Of a stretch of DNA of 64,000 bases, positions 51,476 through 60,692 are shown in pieces (position 1 is the stretch's first letter; each line of letters opens with the position of its first letter). The translations under genes and the position numbers were made by a program. Under the pieces are notes generated by a model. The model was not told the DNA's origin, ran no database searches, and worked only from the letters and a program-made list of their open reading frames with translations. Source of the stretch: Schlesneria paludicola DSM 18645 (GTDB lineage Bacteria; Planctomycetota; Planctomycetia; Planctomycetales; Planctomycetaceae); NCBI RefSeq assembly GCF_000255655.1, contig NZ_JH636434.1, forward strand, positions 2,251,664 through 2,315,663. Reading direction: 5' to 3'.

Positions 51476-51893
51476 CGCGGCTCCGAGATGCGTCAAAAAA
51501 GTAAGAAACCGGGAGATCCGCCGACGCCAGCAGTTTGGCAAGGGTGATCGGAATTCAACAACTTCAAAAATCGGAGTGAGACATCGGGGGAGAATCGACG
51601 AAGGGCACTCCACGCTCCGCCAGTGTAGTCCTGCGAACCGTGTTCTTCAAGAAGTCAGGGATCACACCCGCAGGAGCCCACTTCCCGCGAAGGTTCGGCC
51701 CGACAGGATTGGTTTCGAATGCCATTTGGTGTAGGGTTGTCGACGTCGATCGGACCGCAGTCATTGGATTTGTCACCCACCCAGAATTCAGGTTGGCATC
51801 AGGTTCGAATGGCGTGTCGTTCGGCATCCCGATTGTTCCGTTTCGAAGCCGCTGATCCTGACTTCCCAACTTCGATTGAAATTCTCTGTAACC
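51476..51893. other. Gap between GH10-like gene and purC
   Basis: About 420 bases. Two overlapping frames (51640-51855 on + and 51564-51902 on -) are open, and the + one reads as a compact 71-residue peptide, but neither has a ribosome binding site or a known domain. Since the genes on the two sides diverge, the gap should hold both promoters. Confidence 0.35.
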
Positions 51894-52793
51894 ATGGCGC
51901 AACGCTCAAAAGTTCCACTTTTACAAAGTGAACTTCCCGGAAGAACTCCCTTTCGAGGGAAAGTTCGAGATGTCTACGACTTCGGCGATCGGTTGCTATT
52001 CATTGCCACCGACCGTATCAGTGCGTTTGACTGGATTCTACCGACCGGAATTCCGGACAAGGGGCGCGTCCTCACGCAGCTCAGTCGTTTCTGGTTTGAC
52101 CTTCTTCAGGTCCCCCACCATCTGGTCAGCATGGATCCCGCGGACGTTCCATTGCCAACCGGGACGGACATCGACGCCCTACAGGGACGCAGCATGATCG
52201 TGCGGAAGACGAAAGTCTTCCCAATTGAATGCGTCGTTCGCGGTTACCTGTCAGGATCAGGCTGGAAGGAGTACAAAGGGAAGCAGACGGTCTGCGACCT
52301 TCCACTGCCGTCCGGGTTGACGGAAAGCCATCAATTACCCGAGCCAATCTTTACTCCCGCAACCAAAGCAGAGAGCGGTCATGACGAGAATATTTCATTC
52401 GAACGGATGACCGAAATTCTCGGAACAGATCGATCGCAGGAACTGCGGAAGTTCAGCCTGTCGATTTATACGAAAGCGGCGGACTTCGCGCGATCGCGCG
52501 GGATCATTATCGCGGACACAAAGTTTGAATTCGGACTCGTTGACGACCAGGTCATTTTGATCGATGAAGTTTTGACACCGGATAGTTCGCGATTCTGGCC
52601 TGCCGATCGGTATCAAGCGGGCGGACCGCAGCCGAGTTTCGACAAGCAGTTCGTGCGCGATTGGCTGGAGTCGACGACTTGGGACAAGAATAGTCCGCCG
52701 CCAGCTATTCCCGATGAAGTGGTCACGCAGACGCGGGACAAGTATGTCGAAGCCTATGAGCGGCTGACAGGAACCACGTTCGCCTGGAAATGA
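51894..52793 (+). CDS. purC: Phosphoribosylaminoimidazolesuccinocarboxamide synthase
   Basis: About 299 residues. The SAICAR synthase signatures are [25 protein letters not shown], the [10 protein letters not shown] region, [17 protein letters not shown], and [28 protein letters not shown]. It joins CAIR and aspartate with ATP in purine synthesis, in the cytoplasm. The eukaryote/actinobacterial-like longer form has about 290-300 residues, as here. The ATG at 51894 gives the standard start. No other pur gene is near. Confidence 0.94.
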   Translation: MAQRSKVPLLQSELPGRTPFRGKVRDVYDFGDRLLFIATDRISAFDWILPTGIPDKGRVLTQLSRFWFDLLQVPHHLVSMDPADVPLPTGTDIDALQGRSMIVRKTKVFPIECVVRGYLSGSGWKEYKGKQTVCDLPLPSGLTESHQLPEPIFTPATKAESGHDENISFERMTEILGTDRSQELRKFSLSIYTKAADFARSRGIIIADTKFEFGLVDDQVILIDEVLTPDSSRFWPADRYQAGGPQPSFDKQFVRDWLESTTWDKNSPPPAIPDEVVTQTRDKYVEAYERLTGTTFAWK

Positions 52794-52800
52794 ACGAACT

Positions 52801-53250
52801 ATGCGGCGCCTGTCCCTCGTCTTTGGATCACTGTCTCTGGGCGCCAAGCTACAGACATTGGCGGTCGCATTGATTCTGGCATGGTATGCCTGGTTCGATT
52901 ATCGGCTGGGCAGGTGGCCCGTCACGGTGGGAATTATTCTCTTCAGCGTTCTCGTCGGCTGGTTGCTCAGACCTTTAATGAGAGCCTATCCACAGCGAAC
53001 GTCGCAAGTGTGGAGAATCTTGAGCATCGCCTTCGTGCTGACCTATATGTTGGCGCAGGGCCAATGGTGGTGGCGACTGTTGATTCGACATTATCTGTGC
53101 GAGTATTTCTGGTGGCAGGTTTTCAGTTGTGGGTACTGGTTCATCTCTGATCTACGGCTCGATCAAGAGCGTGACGGAGCGGCACGCGGGCGTGAAAGTT
53201 CGTCTGCTGATGACGCGTGGCGACACGATCCTTTTAACGAACAATCCTGA
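52801..53250 (+). CDS. Small membrane protein of unknown function
   Basis: 149 residues. It has three to four hydrophobic segments (about residues 18-32, 41-58, 70-86 and 92-116), with many Trp and Tyr residues (QWWWRLLIRHYLCEYFWW), and a hydrophilic C-terminus. No family is recognised. It starts 7 bases after the purC stop, so it is probably translated from the same message. The next gene is 67 bases downstream. Confidence 0.65.
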   Translation: MRRLSLVFGSLSLGAKLQTLAVALILAWYAWFDYRLGRWPVTVGIILFSVLVGWLLRPLMRAYPQRTSQVWRILSIAFVLTYMLAQGQWWWRLLIRHYLCEYFWWQVFSCGYWFISDLRLDQERDGAARGRESSSADDAWRHDPFNEQS

Positions 53251-53317
53251 CGATCGTTTTTTCACATGACGCCGGGCCCGGATATGGCCTGCGGATGATT
53301 TTTTTGGAGACGAACTG

Positions 53318-54367
53318 ATGCAGTTGCAGCGGCTGAACGAAATTTTGGCACGGTTTCCTCAGCAACGAATCGCCGTGTTGGGTGACTTCTTTCTGGACAA
53401 GTATCTGGAAGTGTCACCCGAGCTGGCGGAACCAAGCCTCGAAACCGGTCGGGTCGCACATCAGGTGATGTCAATCCGGCGTTACCCAGGGGCGGCAGGG
53501 ACGGTTGTGAATAATCTGGCTGCATTGGGCGCTGGAACACTGCACGCAGTCGGAGCGGTGGGTGACGATGGAGAAGCGTTCGATCTCTGCCAGGGACTGC
53601 ACAAGATCGGGTGCTCGACCGAAGGGTTACTGCGGTGTCCCGAACTGATGACACCCACCTATCTCAAACCCTGTGATCAGAATGTCGCCGGACTTGCGGG
53701 CGAACATTCGCGTTACGATACAAAGAATCGTGTTTCCACGCCGGCATCGATTGTCGAACGCATCGGTCATGAACTGGAACGCGTGCTGCCCACAGTCGAT
53801 GCGCTGCTGATCATGGATCAAGTCGATATGGAAGACTGCGGCGTGGTCACAGCAAAGCTGCGGGCGCGCGTAGCGGAATTGGCCCGACAATTCCCGAAGG
53901 TCATTTTCTGGGCGGATAGCCGACGATTCATTCGCCAATTCCGCAACACCATGATCAAGGCGAATCAGTTCGAAGCAGTCCATCGCCTGAATCCCGCTGT
54001 GGGAGAAGAGATTCCGCAGGACGAGCTGCGTCGCCTGATCCCGGCGCTTCGCTCGGAGATTGGTGCAACAGTCTTCGTGACCTGCGGCGATCGTGGGATT
54101 CTGGTGAGCGATCCTGATGTCACGCTGGTCCCAGGCGTCAAAGTGACCGGCCCAATCGATCCGACCGGTGCCGGCGACAGCGCTTCGGCGGGGGCAGTGA
54201 TGTCGCTGTGTAGCGGCGCCACCCCGGCTGAAGCGGCGCTCATTGCCAACCTTGTTGCTTCGACGACAGTTCAACAATTAGGAACGACGGGAACCGCGTC
54301 GCCCGATCAGGTTCGTGCGGCACTCGCGGTGTGGCAATCTCAACATCCAACCGGCTTATCGAACTGA
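53318..54367 (+). CDS. PfkB family sugar kinase, HldE/RfaE-like
   Basis: 349 residues. It begins IAVLGDFFLDKYLEV, has a glycine-rich region RRYPGAAGTVVNNLAALGAGTLHAVGAVGDD, and the PfkB anion-hole signature DPTGAGDSASAG with the catalytic Asp near residue 290. Spacing and motifs resemble the D-beta-heptose 7-phosphate kinase domain of HldE. The kinase acts on a sugar, possibly a heptose, but the exact substrate is unknown and no LPS heptose genes are adjacent. TGGAG lies about 8 bases before the ATG. Confidence 0.85.
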   Translation: MQLQRLNEILARFPQQRIAVLGDFFLDKYLEVSPELAEPSLETGRVAHQVMSIRRYPGAAGTVVNNLAALGAGTLHAVGAVGDDGEAFDLCQGLHKIGCSTEGLLRCPELMTPTYLKPCDQNVAGLAGEHSRYDTKNRVSTPASIVERIGHELERVLPTVDALLIMDQVDMEDCGVVTAKLRARVAELARQFPKVIFWADSRRFIRQFRNTMIKANQFEAVHRLNPAVGEEIPQDELRRLIPALRSEIGATVFVTCGDRGILVSDPDVTLVPGVKVTGPIDPTGAGDSASAGAVMSLCSGATPAEAALIANLVASTTVQQLGTTGTASPDQVRAALAVWQSQHPTGLSN

Positions 54368-54544
54368 GATGGTGACGGTTGCCTGCCTGGAATTATCCGC
54401 GGCCTGGAAGACTTCCAGGGATCTGGAATATTCACTGGGACCAGAAATCCGCAGTCTGTCGGTCGTCTCGCGAATTCGCGCCGGGTATGCTTTGAGTCTG
54501 TTACGAACAGTCCGTTTTACCTTGATAGCTTCAACGAGGGTTCC

Positions 54545-55291
54545 ATGAATTGCGCTGTTGTCGATCGATTCCGACAATTCGGTACTCCGATTGTCTGTAG
54601 CCTGATCGTTCTCGTCTCGACGGTTGCCGCAGCAGAACCGGTTGTCGTCACCAAGGCCTTCATCGACGGGACCGGGCCCGGTTGGCGTTCTTTGGGTGAA
54701 GCGGACTTTGAGAATGTGAACACCGACCCCGACACCTGGACCTGGAAAGAGGACGGTGTTTTTTGCAAAGGCACCCCGGTCGGCGTGACGCGTTCAAAGA
54801 AGAAGATCACCAACTTTGAGATGGTCGCCACGTGGAAACACCTGAAATCAGGTGGAAATTCGGGCATCTTCGTTTGGGCGTCGGAAGAAGCGCTCACCGG
54901 CCTTAAGCCGAATTCGTTACCGCCAGGTGGGATCGAGGTTCAAGTTCTAGATCACGGCTATGCCAAAGCCTACGAAGAGCAAAATGGCAAGAAGCCCGAT
55001 TGGTTCACCACCAATGGTGACGTTTTTCCCGTTGGCAAATCCAATATGAAGCCGTTCGCTCCCGTCGCACCGGATGGTCGACGCAGCTTCCCGACGAAGA
55101 ATCTGAGCAAGGGAATTGGCGAATGGAATCACTACTACATTCGCGCGATCAACGGTGAAGTGCGTCTGTGGGTCAATGGCGAAGAAGTGTCGGGCGGATC
55201 GAACTGCGAACCGAATACAGGATACTTGTGCCTGGAATCCGAAGGAGCCCCGATCGAGTTCAAGGGCCTGCGAATTCGCGAACTGCCTTAA
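54545..55291 (+). CDS. DUF1080 (3-keto-disaccharide hydrolase-like) exported protein
   Basis: 248 residues. A signal peptide (IVCSLIVLVSTVAAA) is followed by a concanavalin-like DUF1080 domain: WTWKEDGVFCKGTP, LKSGGNSGIFVW, GGIEVQVLDHG, GEWNHYYIRAINGEVRLWVNGEEVSGG and the end GYLCLESEGAPIEFKGLRIREL. The family is common in planctomycetes and includes hydrolases of 3-keto-disaccharides; this one's substrate is unproven. GAGGG lies about 5 bases before the ATG. Confidence 0.9.
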   Translation: MNCAVVDRFRQFGTPIVCSLIVLVSTVAAAEPVVVTKAFIDGTGPGWRSLGEADFENVNTDPDTWTWKEDGVFCKGTPVGVTRSKKKITNFEMVATWKHLKSGGNSGIFVWASEEALTGLKPNSLPPGGIEVQVLDHGYAKAYEEQNGKKPDWFTTNGDVFPVGKSNMKPFAPVAPDGRRSFPTKNLSKGIGEWNHYYIRAINGEVRLWVNGEEVSGGSNCEPNTGYLCLESEGAPIEFKGLRIRELP

Positions 55292-55337
55292 CCGATTGTC
55301 TTGGCTCGGACACACTCGTCGCGCACTTGCTCTCTGA

Positions 55338-55372
55338 CAACAAGTTCCCGCGAGTCGTCCGCAGGCTTGTTG
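55338..55372 (+). terminator. Hairpin after DUF1080 gene
   Basis: CAACAAG (55338-55344) pairs with CTTGTTG (55366-55372); GCCCTTTT follows. It lies in the gap between convergent genes ending at 55291 and 55423. The right arm is part of a 27-base sequence shared with 59181-59207. Confidence 0.4.
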
Positions 55373-55375
55373 GCC
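55349..55375. repeat. Diverged repeat, copy 1
   Basis: A 27-base stretch containing GTCGTCCGCAGGCTTGTTGG matches 59181-59207 at 23 of 27 positions. Both copies lie between convergent genes and both are part of hairpins, as in REP-like elements. Confidence 0.5.
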
Positions 55376-55422
55376 CTTTTGCAACGCGTTCGACGACTGG
55401 TGCGTTCAGATTGTGAACGTCA

Positions 55423-56013
55423 CTAGTTTTGATAAGTCCAGCCGCCGACAACGTTGGGCGTGATGTAGCCAGTGGACAGATTGCTCCACTGGTTATTCGC
55501 CGGGCCGATGTAGGTATTCGGAGACATATAGCCACCCCATGTCGTAGGCGGTTGCGTACGATTGAATGACTGGAAGAGATCCAGATTCTGCGGCGGCTGC
55601 CTGAGATTGTTCCAGGTGTTGAACTGCGATCCGTTGTAGTTATTCGGGGACGTGTACTGTCCTTGCGAATAGTTCGCGTGCGTCATCGTATAGCCACCAG
55701 AGGGATTCTGCAGTTGTTGCAGAGTCGGTCGGACTGCCTGGTTGCCAGCCGTCTGCAGTGAGCTGCCGGCCGCAGTCGGATCGGAATGCGCGCCGTCGGC
55801 AGGCAAGACACCGGGAACTGTGCCCGTTGCCGATCGCTCCGCTCCGTCAGCGGTTGCCGCGGGATTGGACGCGTCTGGGGACCATTGCGTCTTGGCCACT
55901 AGGGACTGCTGGAACACAAACGTCACAGGCCGTCGTCGTTGCTGCGCGGCGGCAGGCACGACGCTGGAAATGACAAGCAGTCCGATGAACGTGACCAGGG
56001 TGAGTCGATGCAT
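55423..56013 (-). CDS. Secreted Asn/Gln/Pro-rich repeat protein
   Basis: About 196 residues. A signal peptide (MHRLTLVTFIGLLVISSVVPAAAQ) is followed by a low-complexity region and a C-terminal part with a degenerate repeat of about 19 residues: QYTSPNNYNGSQFNTWNNL, GYMSPNTYIGPANNQWSNL and a shortened GYITPNVVGG. Conserved positions are Y-S/T-P-N, a G and W-x-N-L. GGAGG lies 7 bases before the ATG at 56013. It faces the autotransporter gene across 470 bases. I know no family for it; a surface or matrix role is a guess. Confidence 0.7.
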   Translation of the reverse strand: MHRLTLVTFIGLLVISSVVPAAAQQRRRPVTFVFQQSLVAKTQWSPDASNPAATADGAERSATGTVPGVLPADGAHSDPTAAGSSLQTAGNQAVRPTLQQLQNPSGGYTMTHANYSQGQYTSPNNYNGSQFNTWNNLRQPPQNLDLFQSFNRTQPPTTWGGYMSPNTYIGPANNQWSNLSTGYITPNVVGGWTYQN

Positions 56014-56481
56014 GAATGAACCTCCATGCCGCGCGGGCTGACTTTCTCTGAAGAGATCTGACAGTAGAATTCGGTTAAATCGTTGGCGTCTGTGTTCTGA
56101 ACTCGAAGTTTCTTGGCGCTTCACACACGAGATCCTGCAATTCGTCGGTGTAACAGGATTTGTCGGCCTCGATCAGCTCCTCGATCGTAAAGAAGGTCTT
56201 CTCTGATGAACCAGCAGTTTTTGCCGAATCAGGTGGCACCAATTCGGCCTGTAATGTCCGCCGACCAGAATGAGATCTCTTTCTCGTTAGAGTTGATCCT
56301 CATGCACCATCTCTGCATGAAGGTCAAACGATGGAATTCTGCAGGTTATTACAACTGCGGTGCGCACCGATGACAACATTGTTGCCCTCGAATCGCTCCC
56401 GAAAATATCTCAACTGAGTCGGCGTTTCGGGACAGCAGTTCGGTTGAGTTCCGAAAGTCAGGTCGAGCTTCATAGGCGGTC
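56014..56481. other. Divergent gap upstream of autotransporter gene
   Basis: About 470 bases holding the promoters of the secreted repeat protein and the autotransporter. It contains a perfect palindrome CGGTGCGCACCG (56358-56369) and a 7-bp hairpin TCATGCA/TGCATGA (56300-56320). Nothing coding was seen. Confidence 0.45.
56358..56369. promoter_or_regulatory. Perfect 12-bp palindrome upstream of autotransporter
   Basis: CGGTGCGCACCG, 113 bases upstream of the ATG at 56482. It could be an operator; there is no second copy in the regions I scanned. Confidence 0.3.
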
Positions 56482-59148
56482 ATGGAAGACTCACTGTCGA
56501 GGATGCCCTTCAACATGATCGCGTCAAGTATCGGTTCACGGATCAGCGAGGGAGCGCGACGCACGCGCCGGTGGTCGAGTTGGAGCACCACCTTCTGTGC
56601 CGCGACGTTATCCATCTCGAATCTTCTCGCGGCCGACATTCCCGTCACAACGGTGAATGACTCGGGCGCAGGCTCGCTGCGTCAGGGATTATCCGTTGCG
56701 ACATCGGGTGACCGATTGGTGTTCAATTCACTGCTCAACGGTTCAACCTTGACCGGCGGCAGCGCATTGTCGGTCAGCCAGCCTGTCACGCTATACGATC
56801 CGAACACGATCACCCTTACGGATTCACACGCCTACGTGCTGGCAAAGCCGATGTCCGTCGATTGGGCCGGAAGTTTCAGCCTAGGCGGAGTTCTGTCGGA
56901 CGGAGTCACCTCGGGCAGTTTGATCAAGACCGGGACTGGAACTCTGGTCCTGGGTGGATCGAACACCTATACCGGCGGAACGATCTTCAATGGCGGAACA
57001 CTTCGCCTCCTAAATGATCACGCTCTGGGGACAGGGACACTGTCCGTTCACAATCTCGTTGGCAGTACTTTTCTTGAGATGGCCGATGGTGTGAAGTTAG
57101 GCAACAACATCGACCTGCAATCGGAACTTGTCGTCAAGCAGAATGCGGGGACGACCGTTCGGATTGATGGAATCATCAGTGAAACCGGCGGCCCGCAAGA
57201 CATCGGAACCTCTGGCACTGGGACACTGATCCTGAGTGGCGCTAACACGTTCTCCGGCGGAATCTATGTCAGCAATGACAGCACTATTCGCGCGGAAAAC
57301 AGTTCCGCTCTTGGTACCGGACAAGTGACGGTTGCAGGGGCATTGACGCTAGACCTCGCCAATGGAATCAACGTCGGAAATCACCTGCATCTGGGCAATA
57401 ACTTCACGGCGAATGTGAATACAGGCAGTGCGACCTTGAGTGGCCTGATTGATGAGATCGCCACCAGCCGCCTGACGAAAACCGGCGATGGAACATTGAT
57501 TCTGTCGGGAAACAGTAATTCCTACACAGGGACGACGACGGTCAACGCGGGGGATTTGCAAGTTCAAGGATCGATTGTTTCCGACGTTCTGATTGCGAAC
57601 ATCTCGTCGACACTGTCCGGTGCAGGGCAAGTCGGCAACGTGACGAACGACGGATTCATTCGCCCGGGCAATTCTGGCGTCGGAAATCTGACAGTGAATG
57701 GCAACTTCACGCAGAATGCCGGAGGTACGACCGAGATTGAAATCAATTCGGCGGGAAATACCCCTGGTGTCAACAACGACCACCTGACCGTCACGGGACA
57801 GGCGAATCTTGGAGGAACGCTGAATGTCGTTGCGGTCGGTGGGGGCGTCTTCCAGTCAGGTACGAACTTCACCATTTTGAATTCGACGGGCGTCGTCAAT
57901 GGTCAGTACACCCAGGTGACCGACAATCTGTCGATGTTTGGTCTAGTCCTAAGCTACAACGCGAATGACGTCGTGATGCAGTTGGTACAGACTTCGACGT
58001 TCGCCGGAACGGGTCGCACCACAAATGAAGTCTCTGTTGGAACGGCGCTCGACAACATCACGCTGACTTCGTCAGGTGATTTGTTCACGATGATCAATAC
58101 CCTTGGAGCACAATCATCGGATCAGCAGCAGCGGTCGATGGATCAGCTTAGCGGTTCCATTTATGGCAGCACGCAGACGATTGGCCTGCAGGTCGGTGAT
58201 CAGTTTTTGCAGCGGATCATTACCCGGCTCGTCAGCAACGGAACATTTCTCGCAAGTGTACCCGCAGGAGTAACGACGGCAGATTCGGGTGTTCGAGGTC
58301 AATTGGCCAACGACTCGATCAATGGCTGGATTCAGGGATATGGAGTTGGCGGCAGTCTACGAACCGACGGCAACGGTGCCGGCGTTCGCTATAGCCAGGG
58401 TGGTGGACTGTACGGGGTTGATCTGGGGCAGGACGAGACGGGCGTGATCGGGATCGTCGGCGGAAACTCGTACGTTGGCTATCACGACGGATACGATAGT
58501 AAGGGGCAATTGACCGCCTACCAAGTCGGCCTGTACGCCTTGAAACACAACGATCTCGCCTATGTCTTGGGAACGGCGAACTATGGATACAACGACTATG
58601 TGTCCAATCGAACGGTGAACGTCGGCGGGATCGATCAATTTCTGCGTGGAACGTTTGGCGGAAACCAATTTGGAGCCTATGCCGAAACAGGATTGAAGTT
58701 GCACGCAGGTTGGTTCCATCTGCAACCGCTATTGGGCCTTCAGTATCTTTATCTGTCGCAACAAGGCTTTAGTGAATCGGGAGGCCCCGCGGCACTCAAC
58801 GTTGCCGGCGCCCAAGCCAATTCGTTGCGAACAAGTTTGGGTGGACGACTTGTCGTCGATCGTCTGACGGGCCCTTGGGGTTCGGTCTGGACACCCTACT
58901 GGCACACTCGTTGGGTCTCTGAAGTGCTGGACGACGATCGCATCATCACGGCGTCGTTCAATGGAGCCCCGATCGGCGGGGCGTTCACATCCCACGGAAC
59001 GAAGCTTGGCCAGAACTATGGCGTGTTTGGCAAAGGAGTGGCAGTACAATTGTCGGATCAATGGGCCATGTACGGAAACTTTGACGTGATGTTCGGCGGC
59101 CGACTCTACACGGAAACCGGCAGCCTGGGCGCAGTGTATTCGTTCTAA
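56482..59148 (+). CDS. Autotransporter (type Va) with PATR repeats and beta-barrel
   Basis: 888 residues. A long signal region (ARRTRRWSSWSTTFCAATLSISNLLAA) opens a beta-helical passenger. The passenger has passenger-associated-transport repeats with the pattern G-T-L-x-L-x-G-x-N-T-Y-T/S-G-G, for example GTLVLGGSNTYTGGTIFNGG and GTLILSGANTFSGGIYVSN. The autotransporter beta-domain covers the last 300 residues (from about SINGWIQGYGVGGSLR), with GLYGVDLGQD, and ends YSF. A terminal Phe is typical for BAM-inserted barrels. It should be secreted to the surface. AGG lies 5 bases before the ATG. Function of the passenger is unknown. Confidence 0.9.
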   Translation: MEDSLSRMPFNMIASSIGSRISEGARRTRRWSSWSTTFCAATLSISNLLAADIPVTTVNDSGAGSLRQGLSVATSGDRLVFNSLLNGSTLTGGSALSVSQPVTLYDPNTITLTDSHAYVLAKPMSVDWAGSFSLGGVLSDGVTSGSLIKTGTGTLVLGGSNTYTGGTIFNGGTLRLLNDHALGTGTLSVHNLVGSTFLEMADGVKLGNNIDLQSELVVKQNAGTTVRIDGIISETGGPQDIGTSGTGTLILSGANTFSGGIYVSNDSTIRAENSSALGTGQVTVAGALTLDLANGINVGNHLHLGNNFTANVNTGSATLSGLIDEIATSRLTKTGDGTLILSGNSNSYTGTTTVNAGDLQVQGSIVSDVLIANISSTLSGAGQVGNVTNDGFIRPGNSGVGNLTVNGNFTQNAGGTTEIEINSAGNTPGVNNDHLTVTGQANLGGTLNVVAVGGGVFQSGTNFTILNSTGVVNGQYTQVTDNLSMFGLVLSYNANDVVMQLVQTSTFAGTGRTTNEVSVGTALDNITLTSSGDLFTMINTLGAQSSDQQQRSMDQLSGSIYGSTQTIGLQVGDQFLQRIITRLVSNGTFLASVPAGVTTADSGVRGQLANDSINGWIQGYGVGGSLRTDGNGAGVRYSQGGGLYGVDLGQDETGVIGIVGGNSYVGYHDGYDSKGQLTAYQVGLYALKHNDLAYVLGTANYGYNDYVSNRTVNVGGIDQFLRGTFGGNQFGAYAETGLKLHAGWFHLQPLLGLQYLYLSQQGFSESGGPAALNVAGAQANSLRTSLGGRLVVDRLTGPWGSVWTPYWHTRWVSEVLDDDRIITASFNGAPIGGAFTSHGTKLGQNYGVFGKGVAVQLSDQWAMYGNFDVMFGGRLYTETGSLGAVYSF

Positions 59149-59180
59149 TCCCGCGACCTGCTTGAGTCATGACAGGTTTA

Positions 59181-59207
59181 CGAGCGTCGTCCCCAGGCTC
59201 GTTGGCC
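59181..59207. repeat. Diverged repeat, copy 2
   Basis: The partner of 55349-55375 (23 of 27 bases). It forms its own short hairpin ACGAGC...GCTCGT (59180-59202) between the convergent autotransporter and M20 genes. Confidence 0.5.
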
Positions 59208-59227
59208 TGATTGTATTGCGATTTCCT

Positions 59228-59253
59228 CGATGCCAAGTTCCCGCTTGGCATCG
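59228..59253. terminator. Perfect hairpin between autotransporter and M20 genes
   Basis: CGATGCCAAG (59228-59237) and CTTGGCATCG (59244-59253) form a 10-bp perfect stem with loop TTCCCG. It lies between stop codons at 59148 (+) and 59272 (-), as a bidirectional terminator would. No T-run is present. Confidence 0.5.
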
Positions 59254-59271
59254 CCTCTTGCGACCTTGCCG

Positions 59272-60579
59272 CTATTGACCTTTCAACAGGTCGACGACCG
59301 CTGCCGCCATGGCGGTGACCCCGGTCGTGATGGTTTCGCGAGGATCGGGGTAATACAGCGGTGAATGAAGCGAAGGCGGCATCTTTCCCTTTGCCTTCAT
59401 TTCGGCCAGACGTTCTCCATTGATCGACCCCAACCGGAACATAAAGATCGGAACTCCGGCCAGTCCGTATTGTGAAAAGTCTTCACCGCCCATCGACGGT
59501 TCGACGGGAATCACTTGCTCGTCACCCAGCACGCGACGAAATGAGGGCACAACCCGCTCAACCAGGTCGGCATCATTCTTCGTGGCAGGCGTTGAGTCCG
59601 AGAATTCGACGACGGGTTCCGGCGCGCCGGAACTCATTGCAACCGCCTTCGCCTTCCGCTTGATCCCTTCCGTGAGCAACTCGCGAACCTCGGGCGAATA
59701 GCTTCTGACCGTCAGTTGCAGCCGGCACGAGTCGCCAATGATGTTGTGCTTGGTGCCCCCGTGAATCGAACCGACAGTAATGACCGCCGGCTCAAAGGGA
59801 TTGTTCTCACGGCTGATCAACGTTTGCAGGTCGACGATCAAATGCGCGGCTTGAACGATCGGATCGACCGTCGTTTGCGGGAAGGCTCCATGACCGCCCT
59901 TGCCCTTGATCAAAATGTCGACACTATCGACGTTTGCGAGGAAATATCCGGCCTTGTAACCAACCTTGCCCGTCGGCATGTTCGAATCCACATGCAACGC
60001 TAAGGCGTACTTCGGTCTTGGAAATCGAGTGAACAAGCCATCCTTCAGCATCGCCTCGGCCCCGCCGACGGTCTCTTCGGCAGGCTGCCCGACGAACATG
60101 ACGGTGCCGTGCCAGCGATCCTTGTGAGCGGCCAGATAGCGGGCGACACCAATTTGACAGGTCATATGGATGTCGTGTCCACAGGCATGCATCACCCCGA
60201 CATCGTTCCCCTTGGGATCTTTCGCAACAACTTTTGATGCATACGGCAGGCCGGTCACTTCGGTCACCGGCAATGCATCCAGATCTGTGCGAATCATGAC
60301 AACTGGACCGTCACCATTCTTTAACAAGCCGACGACACCAAGTCGCCCAACTCCTTCGGTGACGTCGATTCCCAGCGATTTCAGTTCAACGGCTAACTTG
60401 GCTGCCGTTCGCTCTTCACGGAACGACAGTTCAGGGTTTGTGTGAAAGTCGCGGTAGATCGTGACCAGACGATCGACTTCCCGATTGGTCCAAGGCGAGA
60501 TCTCATTCTCGGCGTGAACAAAGAAAGGGAAAAACAGCAGTGCGATCAAGCAGAATCCCGTGATGAATCGGTCTTGCAT
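59272..60579 (-). CDS. M20 family amidohydrolase, exported
   Basis: About 435 residues. A signal peptide (FITGFCLIALLFFPFFVHAE) is followed by the M20D/amidohydrolase fold. Motifs are MIRTDLDALPVTEVTGLPY, GVMHACGHDIHMT with metal-binding HACGHD, FVGQPAEETVGGA with the catalytic Glu pair, and SMGGEDFSQY. The dimerisation domain carries KGKGGHGAFPQTTVDPI. Such enzymes hydrolyse N-acyl amino acids, as in hippurate or indole-acetyl-amino-acid hydrolases. The ATG at 60579 has GGAG 9 bases upstream. Confidence 0.9.
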   Translation of the reverse strand: MQDRFITGFCLIALLFFPFFVHAENEISPWTNREVDRLVTIYRDFHTNPELSFREERTAAKLAVELKSLGIDVTEGVGRLGVVGLLKNGDGPVVMIRTDLDALPVTEVTGLPYASKVVAKDPKGNDVGVMHACGHDIHMTCQIGVARYLAAHKDRWHGTVMFVGQPAEETVGGAEAMLKDGLFTRFPRPKYALALHVDSNMPTGKVGYKAGYFLANVDSVDILIKGKGGHGAFPQTTVDPIVQAAHLIVDLQTLISRENNPFEPAVITVGSIHGGTKHNIIGDSCRLQLTVRSYSPEVRELLTEGIKRKAKAVAMSSGAPEPVVEFSDSTPATKNDADLVERVVPSFRRVLGDEQVIPVEPSMGGEDFSQYGLAGVPIFMFRLGSINGERLAEMKAKGKMPPSLHSPLYYPDPRETITTGVTAMAAAVVDLLKGQ

Positions 60580-60692
60580 GCGCGTACTCTCCAAGAAGTC
60601 AGGACGTTGTCACGGCGAGGCTTCAGTGTCATCGCTCACGGCTCCGGGGGGGCCGCCCCACGAACGATCGAACGACAACTTTCGATCGGATT

